Shown: positions 42,507 through 55,000 of the stretch, piece after piece
Numbering within the stretch: the first letter of the stretch is position 1
How the letters are laid out: every line of letters starts with the position of its first letter
Assembly (NCBI GenBank): GCA_037013495.1
Contig: JAZDXN010000030.1
Location: forward strand, 124,001 to 188,000
Direction of reading: 5' to 3'
Source of the DNA: Hippophae tibetana
Lineage: Eukaryota; Streptophyta; Magnoliopsida; Rosales; Elaeagnaceae
Length of the DNA stretch: 64,000 bases
The notes under the pieces: generated by a model
Told to the model about the DNA's origin: nothing
The model's database searches: none
What the model saw: the letters and a program-made list of their open reading frames with translations, nothing else
Translations under genes and position numbers: made by a program

Positions 42507-45500
42507 TTATAGTAAAATAAATTGGTTTAATGTAATTTTCTCTACCAAATGTCTTATTTTGTTTTGCAAAAATTAAAATATGTTAAAGTTATATAAAATA
42601 AATAAACTCACTTTTACTATTTTATAATAAATGTATTAAAAATGTTATAAATAAATAATATATAAAGTTTTTCCTTTATGTGAAATAAATCATATTAAAT
42701 AAAATCACATATAAGTAGATACTATAAATATATATATTAGATTGAATGAAATCATTATTTACCAATTAAAAAATGCTATTAGTGGTAGAAATATCATACA
42801 TTCCACATGTATCTTAAAAGTAGGAGAAATTGGAAAACCAAGATTAAGAGACAGGGGGATTACCCTTTGTGGTGTCGATACGCTAGACATGATCGTGCAA
42901 TATCCAACAAAATTATGCACGTAATTGTTAAACTTATACAAATAACAGTAGATTATAATTTATACATGCTTAATTTTGGTATCATATTATGAGCTAATAA
43001 ATATTTTACATATTTTGTTAATATTTCTTTGAAGTCTTACTTTTATAATTAGGAATATGTCTAACAATTCTACAAACATAAATACGGAATTCCAAAATTC
43101 ATAAATTATCTCGATACAAAAATTCCTCGTTTGCAGGCAAACATTCAAACAATAAATTTGTATTGTATATATGATCTCCAAATATAACTATATTATCTTC
43201 TGCAAGTTCAATATGATGTGTTACCATTATTCTCCCTACAAACAGCTTCTATATATAGGTTAATATAACTGAAAATTATTTTTTTGCCAACTAATTCAGA
43301 GTAAAATAAATTGGTTTAATGTAATTTTCTCTACCAAATGTCTTATTTTTTTTTTCAAAAATTAAAATATGTTAAAGTTCTATAAAATAAATAAACTCAC
43401 ATTTACTATTTTATAATAAATGTATTAAAAATGTTATAAATAAATAAATAATACATAAAGTTTTTTCTTTATGTGAAATAAAGCATATTAAATAAAATCA
43501 CATATAAGTAGATACTATAAAAATATATATTAGATAAAATGAAATCATTATTTACCAATTAAAAAAAGCTATTAGTGGTTGAAATATCATACATTCCACA
43601 TGTATCTTAAAAGTAGGAGAAATTGGAAAACCAAGATTAAGAGACGGGGGGATTACCCTTTGTGGTGTCGATACCCTAGACATGCTCGTGCAATATCCAA
43701 CAAAATTATGCACGTAATTGTTAAACTTATACAAATAACAGTAGATTATAATTTATACATACGTAATTTTGGTATCATATTATGAGCTAATAAATATTTT
43801 ACATATTTTGTTAATATTTCTTTGAAGTCTTACTTTTATAATTAGGAATATGTCTAACATTTCTACAAAAATAAATACGGATTGCCAAAATTCATAAATT
43901 ATCTCGATACAAAAATTCCTCGTTTGCATGCAAACATTCAAACAATAAATTTGTATTGTATATAAGATCTCCAAATATAACTATATTATCTTCTACAAGT
44001 TCAATATGATGTATTACCATTATTCTCCCTACAAAATGCTTCTATATATAGGTTAATATAACTGAAAATCATTTTTTTTGCCAACTAATTCTAAGTAAAA
44101 TAAATTGGTTTAATGTAATTTTCTCTACCAAATGTCTTATTTTGTTTTGCAAAAATTAAAATATGTTAAAGTTATATAAAATAAATAAACTCACTTTTAC
44201 TATTTTATAATAAATGTATTAAAAATGTTATAAATAAATAATATATAAAGTTTTTCCTTTATGTGAAATAAATCATATTAAATAAAATCACATATAAGTA
44301 GATACTATAAATATATATATTAGATTGAATGAAATCATTATTTACCAATTAAAAAATGCTATTAGTGGTAGAAATATCATACATTCCACATGTATCTTAA
44401 AAGTAGGAGAAATTGGAAAACCAAGATTAAGAGACAGGGGGATTACCCTTTGTGGTGTCGATACGCTAGACATGATCGTGCAATATCCAACAAAATTATG
44501 CACGTAATTGTTAAACTTATACAAATAACAGTAGATTATAATTTATACATGCTTAATTTTGGTATCATATTATGAGCTAATAAATATTTTACATATTTTG
44601 TTAATATTTCTTTGAAGTCTTACTTTTATAATTAGGAATATGTCTAACAATTCTATAAACATAAATACGGAATTCCAAAATTCATAAATTATCTCGATAC
44701 AAAAATTCCTCGTTTGCAGGCAAACATTCAAACAATAAATTTGTATTGTATATATGATATCCAAATATAACTATATTATCTTCTGCAAGTTCAATATGAT
44801 GTGTTACCATTATTCTCCCTACAAACAGCTTCTATATATAGGTTAATATAACTGAAAATTATTTTTTTGCCAACTAATTCAGAGTAAAATAAATTGGTTT
44901 AATGTAATTTTCTCTACCAAATGTCTTATTTTTTTTTGCAAAAATTAAAATATGTTAAAGTTATATAAAATAAATAAACTCACATTTACTATTTTATAAT
45001 AAATGTATTAAAAATGTTATAAATAAATAAATAATACATAAAGTTTTTTCTTTATGTGAAATAAAGCATATTAAATAAAATCACATATAAGTAGATACTA
45101 TAAAAATATATATTAGATAAAATGAAATCATTATTTACCAATTAAAAAAAGCTATTAGTGGTTGAAATATCATACATTCCACATGTATCTTAAAAGTAGG
45201 AGAAATTGGAAAACCAAGATTAAGAGACGGGGGATTACCCTTTGTGGTGTCGATACCCTAGACATGCTCGTGCAATATCCAACAAAATTATGCACGTAAT
45301 TGTTAAACTTATACAAATAACAGTAGATTATAATTTATACATACGTAATTTTGGTATCATATTATGAGCTAATAAATATTTTACATATTTTGTTAATATT
45401 TCTTTGAAGTCTTACTTTTATAATTAGGAATATGTCTAACATTTCTACAAAAATAAATACGGATTGCCAAAATTCATAAATTATCTCGATACAAAAATTC

Positions 45501-45671
45501 CTCGTTTGCATGCAAACATTCAAACAATAAATTTGTATTGTATATAAGATCTCCAAATATAACTATATTATCTTCTACAAGTTCAATATGATGTATTACC
45601 ATTATTCTCCCTACAAAATGCTTCTATATATAGGTTAATATAACTGAAAATCATTTTTTTTGCCAACTAAT
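42507..45671. repeat. 3165-bp tetramer HOR, copy 1 (U55-U58)
   Basis: Monomers start at 42507, 43296, 44090 and 44879 (789, 794, 789, 793 bp). U55/U57 and U56/U58 are near-twins, so the tetramer is a doubled dimer of about 1583 bp. The twins are told apart by TCTACAAAC/TCTATAAAC and GATCTCC/GATATCC (U55/U57), and by the T-run, GTTCTAT/GTTATAT and a six- or five-G run (U56/U58). The 789-bp members have a shortened AAAT run ending AATAATATATAAAG. The first bases (TTATAG) differ from copies 2 and 3 (TCTAAG), marking the left limit. Confidence 0.94.
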
Positions 45672-48600
45672 TCTAAGTAAAATAAATTGGTTTAATGTAA
45701 TTTTCTCTACCAAATGTCTTATTTTGTTTTGCAAAAATTAAAATATGTTAAAGTTATATAAAATAAATAAACTCACTTTTACTATTTTATAATAAATGTA
45801 TTAAAAATGTTATAAATAAATAATATATAAAGTTTTTCCTTTATGTGAAATAAATCATATTAAATAAAATCACATATAAGTAGATACTATAAATATATAT
45901 ATTAGATTGAATGAAATCATTATTTACCAATTAAAAAATGCTATTAGTGGTAGAAATATCATACATTCCACATGTATCTTAAAAGTAGGAGAAATTGGAA
46001 AACCAAGATTAAGAGACAGGGGGATTACCCTTTGTGGTGTCGATACGCTAGACATGATCGTGCAATATCCAACAAAATTATGCACGTAATTGTTAAACTT
46101 ATACAAATAACAGTAGATTATAATTTATACATGCTTAATTTTGGTATCATATTATGAGCTAATAAATATTTTACATATTTTGTTAATATTTCTTTGAAGT
46201 CTTACTTTTATAATTAGGAATATGTCTAACAATTCTACAAACATAAATACGGAATTCCAAAATTCATAAATTATCTCGATACAAAAATTCCTCGTTTGCA
46301 GGCAAACATTCAAACAATAAATTTGTATTGTATATATGATCTCCAAATATAACTATATTATCTTCTGCAAGTTCAATATGATGTGTTACCATTATTCTCC
46401 CTACAAACAGCTTCTATATATAGGTTAATATAACTGAAAATTATTTTTTTGCCAACTAATTCAGAGTAAAATAAATTGGTTTAATGTAATTTTCTCTACC
46501 AAATGTCTTATTTTTTTTTTCAAAAATTAAAATATGTTAAAGTTCTATAAAATAAATAAACTCACATTTACTATTTTATAATAAATGTATTAAAAATGTT
46601 ATAAATAAATAAATAATACATAAAGTTTTTTCTTTATGTGAAATAAAGCATATTAAATAAAATCACATATAAGTAGATACTATAAAAATATATATTAGAT
46701 AAAATGAAATCATTATTTACCAATTAAAAAAAGCTATTAGTGGTTGAAATATCATACATTCCACATGTATCTTAAAAGTAGGAGAAATTGGAAAACCAAG
46801 ATTAAGAGACGGGGGGATTACCCTTTGTGGTGTCGATACCCTAGACATGCTCGTGCAATATCCAACAAAATTATGCACGTAATTGTTAAACTTATACAAA
46901 TAACAGTAGATTATAATTTATACATACGTAATTTTGGTATCATATTATGAGCTAATAAATATTTTACATATTTTGTTAATATTTCTTTGAAGTCTTACTT
47001 TTATAATTAGGAATATGTCTAACATTTCTACAAAAATAAATACGGATTGCCAAAATTCATAAATTATCTCGATACAAAAATTCCTCGTTTGCATGCAAAC
47101 ATTCAAACAATAAATTTGTATTGTATATAAGATCTCCAAATATAACTATATTATCTTCTACAAGTTCAATATGATGTATTACCATTATTCTCCCTACAAA
47201 ATGCTTCTATATATAGGTTAATATAACTGAAAATCATTTTTTTTGCCAACTAATTCTAAGTAAAATAAATTGGTTTAATGTAATTTTCTCTACCAAATGT
47301 CTTATTTTGTTTTGCAAAAATTAAAATATGTTAAAGTTATATAAAATAAATAAACTCACTTTTACTATTTTATAATAAATGTATTAAAAATGTTATAAAT
47401 AAATAATATATAAAGTTTTTCCTTTATGTGAAATAAATCATATTAAATAAAATCACATATAAGTAGATACTATAAATATATATATTAGATTGAATGAAAT
47501 CATTATTTACCAATTAAAAAATGCTATTAGTGGTAGAAATATCATACATTCCACATGTATCTTAAAAGTAGGAGAAATTGGAAAACCAAGATTAAGAGAC
47601 AGGGGGATTACCCTTTGTGGTGTCGATACGCTAGACATGATCGTGCAATATCCAACAAAATTATGCACGTAATTGTTAAACTTATACAAATAACAGTAGA
47701 TTATAATTTATACATGCTTAATTTTGGTATCATATTATGAGCTAATAAATATTTTACATATTTTGTTAATATTTCTTTGAAGTCTTACTTTTATAATTAG
47801 GAATATGTCTAACAATTCTATAAACATAAATACGGAATTCCAAAATTCATAAATTATCTCGATACAAAAATTCCTCGTTTGCAGGCAAACATTCAAACAA
47901 TAAATTTGTATTGTATATATGATATCCAAATATAACTATATTATCTTCTGCAAGTTCAATATGATGTGTTACCATTATTCTCCCTACAAACAGCTTCTAT
48001 ATATAGGTTAATATAACTGAAAATTATTTTTTTGCCAACTAATTCAGAGTAAAATAAATTGGTTTAATGTAATTTTCTCTACCAAATGTCTTATTTTTTT
48101 TTGCAAAAATTAAAATATGTTAAAGTTATATAAAATAAATAAACTCACATTTACTATTTTATAATAAATGTATTAAAAATGTTATAAATAAATAAATAAT
48201 ACATAAAGTTTTTTCTTTATGTGAAATAAAGCATATTAAATAAAATCACATATAAGTAGATACTATAAAAATATATATTAGATAAAATGAAATCATTATT
48301 TACCAATTAAAAAAAGCTATTAGTGGTTGAAATATCATACATTCCACATGTATCTTAAAAGTAGGAGAAATTGGAAAACCAAGATTAAGAGACGGGGGAT
48401 TACCCTTTGTGGTGTCGATACCCTAGACATGCTCGTGCAATATCCAACAAAATTATGCACGTAATTGTTAAACTTATACAAATAACAGTAGATTATAATT
48501 TATACATACGTAATTTTGGTATCATATTATGAGCTAATAAATATTTTACATATTTTGTTAATATTTCTTTGAAGTCTTACTTTTATAATTAGGAATATGT

Positions 48601-48836
48601 CTAACATTTCTACAAAAATAAATACGGATTGCCAAAATTCATAAATTATCTCGATACAAAAATTCCTCGTTTGCATGCAAACATTCAAACAATAAATTTG
48701 TATTGTATATAAGATCTCCAAATATAACTATATTATCTTCTACAAGTTCAATATGATGTATTACCATTATTCTCCCTACAAAATGCTTTTATATATAGGT
48801 TAATATAACTGAAAATCATTTTTTTTGCCAACTAAT
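45672..48836. repeat. 3165-bp tetramer HOR, copy 2 (U59-U62)
   Basis: Monomers start at 45672, 46461, 47255 and 48044, with the length pattern 789, 794, 789, 793 of copy 1. All twin-specific variants fall in the same order. The only private change noticed is T at 48789 (GCTTTTATAT), where the other copies have C. Confidence 0.94.
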
Positions 48837-51800
48837 TCTAAGTAAAATAAATTGGTTTAATGTAATTTTCTCTACCAAATGTCTTATTTTGTTTTGCAAA
48901 AATTAAAATATGTTAAAGTTATATAAAATAAATAAACTCACTTTTACTATTTTATAATAAATGTATTAAAAATGTTATAAATAAATAATATATAAAGTTT
49001 TTCCTTTATGTGAAATAAATCATATTAAATAAAATCACATATAAGTAGATACTATAAATATATATATTAGATTGAATGAAATCATTATTTACCAATTAAA
49101 AAATGCTATTAGTGGTAGAAATATCATACATTCCACATGTATCTTAAAAGTAGGAGAAATTGGAAAACCAAGATTAAGAGACAGGGGGATTACCCTTTGT
49201 GGTGTCGATACGCTAGACATGATCGTGCAATATCCAACAAAATTATGCACGTAATTGTTAAACTTATACAAATAACAGTAGATTATAATTTATACATGCT
49301 TAATTTTGGTATCATATTATGAGCTAATAAATATTTTACATATTTTGTTAATATTTCTTTGAAGTCTTACTTTTATAATTAGGAATATGTCTAACAATTC
49401 TACAAACATAAATACGGAATTCCAAAATTCATAAATTATCTCGATACAAAAATTCCTCGTTTGCAGGCAAACATTCAAACAATAAATTTGTATTGTATAT
49501 ATGATCTCCAAATATAACTATATTATCTTCTGCAAGTTCAATATGATGTGTTACCATTATTCTCCCTACAAACAGCTTCTATATATAGGTTAATATAACT
49601 GAAAATTATTTTTTTGCCAACTAATTCAGAGTAAAATAAATTGGTTTAATGTAATTTTCTCTACCAAATGTCTTATTTTTTTTTTCAAAAATTAAAATAT
49701 GTTAAAGTTCTATAAAATAAATAAACTCACATTTACTATTTTATAATAAATGTATTAAAAATGTTATAAATAAATAAATAATACATACAGTTTTTTCTTT
49801 ATGTGAAATAAAGCATATTAAATAAAATCACATATAAGTAGATACTATAAAAATATATATTAGATAAAATGAAATCATTATTTACCAATTAAAAAAAGCT
49901 ATTAGTGGTTGAAATATCATACATTCCACATGTATCTTAAAAGTAGGAGAAATTGGAAAACCAAGATTAAGAGACGGGGGGATTACCCTTTGTGGTGTCG
50001 ATACCCTAGACATGCTCGTGCAATATCCAACAAAATTATGCACGTAATTGTTAAACTTATACAAATAACAGTAGATTATAATTTATACATACGTAATTTT
50101 GGTATCATATTATGAGCTAATAAATATTTTACATATTTTGTTAATATTTCTTTGAAGTCTTACTTTTATAATTAGGAATATGTCTAACATTTCTACAAAA
50201 ATAAATACGGATTGCCAAAATTCATAAATTATCTCGATACAAAAATTCCTCGTTTGCATGCAAACATTCAAACAATAAATTTGTATTGTATATAAGATCT
50301 CCAAATATAACTATATTATCTTCTACAAGTTCAATATGATGTATTACCATTATTCTCCCTACAAAATGCTTCTATATATAGGTTAATATAACTGAAAATC
50401 ATTTTTTTTGCCAACTAATTCTAAGTAAAATAAATTGGTTTAATGTAATTTTCTCTACCAAATGTCTTATTTTGTTTTGCAAAAATTAAAATATGTTAAA
50501 GTTATATAAAATAAATAAACTCACTTTTACTATTTTATAATAAATGTATTAAAAATGTTATAAATAAATAATATATAAAGTTTTTCCTTTATGTGAAATA
50601 AATCATATTAAATAAAATCACATATAAGTAGATACTATAAATATATATATTAGATTGAATGAAATCATTATTTACCAATTAAAAAATGCTATTAGTGGTA
50701 GAAATATCATACATTCCACATGTATCTTAAAAGTAGGAGAAATTGGAAAACCAAGATTAAGAGACAGGGGGATTACCCTTTGTGGTGTCGATACGCTAGA
50801 CATGATCGTGCAATATCCAACAAAATTATGCACGTAATTGTTAAACTTATACAAATAACAGTAGATTATAATTTATACATGCTTAATTTTGGTATCATAT
50901 TATGAGCTAATAAATATTTTACATATTTTGTTAATATTTCTTTGAAGTCTTACTTTTATAATTAGGAATATGTCTAACAATTCTATAAACATAAATACGG
51001 AATTCCAAAATTCATAAATTATCTCGATACAAAAATTCCTCGTTTGCAGGCAAACATTCAAACAATAAATTTGTATTGTATATATGATATCCAAATATAA
51101 CTATATTATCTTCTGCAAGTTCAATATGATGTGTTACCATTATTCTCCCTACAAACAGCTTCTATATATAGGTTAATATAACTGAAAATTATTTTTTTGC
51201 CAACTAATTCAGAGTAAAATAAATTGGTTTAATGTAATTTTCTCTACCAAATGTCTTATTTTTTTTTGCAAAAATTAAAATATGTTAAAGTTATATAAAA
51301 TAAATAAACTCACATTTACTATTTTATAATAAATGTATTAAAAATGTTATAAATAAATAAATAATACATAAAGTTTTTTCTTTATGTGAAATAAAGCATA
51401 TTAAATAAAATCACATATAAGTAGATACTATAAAAATATATATTAGATAAAATGAAATCATTATTTACCAATTAAAAAAAGCTATTAGTGGTTGAAATAT
51501 CATACATTCCACATGTATCTTAAAAGTAGGAGAAATTGGAAAACCAAGATTAAGAGACGGGGGATTACCCTTTGTGGTGTCGATACCCTAGACATGCTCG
51601 TGCAATATCCAACAAAATTATGCACGTAATTGTTAAACTTATACAAATAACAGTAGATTATAATTTATACATACGTAATTTTGGTATCATATTATGAGCT
51701 AATAAATATTTTACATATTTTGTTAATATTTCTTTGAAGTCTTACTTTTATAATTAGGAATATGTCTAACATTTCTACAAAAATAAATACGGATTGCCAA

Positions 51801-52001
51801 AATTCATAAATTATCTCGATACAAAAATTCCTCGTTTGCATGCAAACATTCAAACAATAAATTTGTATTGTATATAAGATCTCCAAATATAACTATATTA
51901 TCTTCTACAAGTTCAATATGATGTATTACCATTATTCTCCCTACAAAATGCTTCTATATATAGGTTAATATAACTGAAAATCATTTTTTTTGCCAACTAA
52001 T
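48837..52001. repeat. 3165-bp tetramer HOR, copy 3 (U63-U66)
   Basis: Monomers start at 48837, 49626, 50420 and 51209, again 789, 794, 789, 793 bp. A private change is seen at 49788 (ATACATACAG against ATACATAAAG). Similarity runs a little past 52001 and ends by about 52100, where U67 has AATAAATTCAC instead of AATAAACTCAC. Confidence 0.94.
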
Positions 52002-55000
52002 TCTAAGTAAAATAAATTGGTTTAATGTAATTTTCTCTACCAAATGTCTTATTTTGTTTTGCAAAAATTAAAATATGTTAAAGTTATATAAAATAAATAA
52101 ATTCACTTTTACTATTTTATAATAAATGTATTAAAAATGTTATAAATAAATAAATAATACATAAAGTTTTTTCTTTATGTGAAATAAAGCATATTAAATA
52201 AAATCACATATAAGTAGATACTATAAAAATATATATTAGATAGAATGAAATCATTATTTACCAATTAAAAAAAGCTATTAGTGGGTTAAATATCATACAT
52301 TCCATATGTATCTTAAAAGTAGGAGAAATTAGAAAACCAAGATTAAGAGATAGGGGGATTACCCTTTGTGGTGTCGATACCTTAGACATGATCGTGCAAT
52401 ATCCAACAAAATTATGCACGTAATTGTTAAACTTATACAAATAACAGTAGATTATAATTTATACATACGTAATTTTGGTATCATATTATGAGCTAATAAA
52501 TATTTTACATATTTTGTTAATATTTCTTTGAAGTCTTACTTTTATAATTAGGAATATGTCTAACATTTCTACAAAAATAAATACGGATTGCCAAAATTCA
52601 TAAATTATCTCGATACAAAAATTACTCGTTTGCCTGCGACCATGCAAACAATAAATTTGTATGGTCCATTAGATTTTCAATTATATATATATTATCTTCT
52701 ACATGTTCGATATGATGTATTACCATTACTCTCCCTACAAACCACTTCTATATATATGTTAATATAACTGAAAATCATTTTTTTTACCAACTAATTCAGA
52801 GTAAAATAAATTGGTTTAATGTAATTTTCTCTACCAAATGTCTTATTTTGTTTTGCAATAATTAAAATATGTTAAAGTTATATAAAATAAATAAAATCAC
52901 TTTTACTATTTTATAATAAGTGTATTAAAAATGTTATAAATAAATAAATAATACATAAAGTTTTTCCTTTATGTGAAATAAATCATATTAAATAAAATCA
53001 CATATAAGTAGATACTATAAATATATATATTAGATTGAATGAAATCATTATTTACAAATTAAAAAAAGCTATTAGTGGTTGAAATATCATACATTTCCCA
53101 TGTATCTTAAAAGTAGGAGAAATTGGAAAACCAAGATTAAGAGACAAGGGGATTACCCTTTGTGGTGTCGATACCATAGACATGATCGTGCAATATCCAA
53201 CAAAATTATACACGTAATTGTTAAACTTATAAAAATAACAGTAGATTATAATTTATACATACGTAATTTTGGTATCATATTATGAGCTAATAAATATTTT
53301 ACATATTTTGTTGATATTTATTTGAATTCTTACTTTTATAATTAGGAATATGTCTAACAATTCTACAAACATAAATACGGATTGCCAAATTTCATAAATT
53401 ATCACGATACAAAAATTACTCGTTTGCATGCGACCACGCAAACAATAAATTTGTGTGGTCCATTAGATTTTCGATTATATATATATTATCTTCTCCAAGT
53501 TCGATATGATGTATTACCATTACTCTCCCTACAAACTACTTCTATATATAGGTTAATATAATTGAAAATGATTTTTTTACCAACTAATTCAGAGTAAAAT
53601 AAATTGGTTTAATGTAATTTTCTCTACCAAATGTCTTATTTTGTTTTGCAAAAATTAAAATATGTTAAAGTTATATAAAATAAATAAAATCACTTTTACT
53701 ATTTTATAAAAAATGTATTAAAAATGTTATAAATAAATAAATAATACATAAAATTTTCCTTTATTTGAAATAAATCATATTAACTAAAATCACTTATAAG
53801 TAGATACTATAAATATATATACTAGATTGAATGAAATTATTATTTACCAATTAAAAAATGCTATTAGTGGTTGAAATATCATACATTCCACATGTATCTT
53901 AAAAGTAGGAGAAATTGGAAAACCAAGATTAAGAGACGGGGGGATTACCCTTTGTGGTGTCGATACCCTAGACATGATCGTGCAATATCCAACAAAATTA
54001 TGCACGTAATTGTTAAACTTATACAAGTAACAGTAGATTATAATTTATACATACGTAATTTTGGTATCATATTATTAGCTAATAAATATTTTACATATTT
54101 TGTCAATATTTATTTGAATTCTTACTTTTATAATTAGGAATATGTCTAACAATTCTACAAACATAAATACGGATTTCCAAATTTCATAAATTATCACGAT
54201 ACAAAAATTACTCGTTTGCATGCGACCATGCAAACAATAAATTTGTATGGTCCATTAGATTTTCAATTATATATATATTATCATCTACAAGTTCGATATG
54301 ATGTATTACAATTATTCTCCATACAAACTACTTCTATATATAAGTTAATATAACTGAAAATCATTTTTTTACCAACTAATTCAGAGTAAAATAAATTGCT
54401 TTAATGTAATTTTCTCTTCCAAATGTCATATTTTGTTTTGTAAAAATTAAAATATGTTAAAGTTATATAAAATAAATAAACTCACTTTTACTATTTTATA
54501 ATAAATGTATTAAAAATGTTATAAATAAATAAATAATACATAAAGTTTTTTCTTTATGTGAAATAAAGCATATTAAATAAAATCACATATAAGTAGATAC
54601 TATAAATATATATATTAGATTTAATGAAATCATTATTTACCAATTAAAAAAAGCTATTAGTGGTTGAAATATCATACGTTCCACATGTATCTTAAAAGTA
54701 GGAGAAATTGGAAAACCAAGATTAAGAGACAAAGGGATTACCCTTTGTGGTGTCGATACCCTAGACATGATCGTGCAATATCCAACCAAATTATGCAGGT
54801 AATTGTTAAACTTATACAAATAAAACTAGATGATAATTTATAAATACGTAATTTTAGTGTCATATTATGAGTTAATAAATATTTTACATATTTTGTTGAT
54901 ATTTATTTGAATTCTTACTTTTATAATTAGGAATATGTCTAACAATTCTACAAACATAAATACGGATTGCCAAATTTCATAAATTATCACGATACAAAAT

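Noticed and set aside
53871-54137. Longest open frame (88 codons, plus strand)
   Set aside because: It is the usual 68-codon frame lengthened because the stop in TATTATGAGC became TATTATTAGC in this one copy. It opens at TTG and shows no sign of coding.
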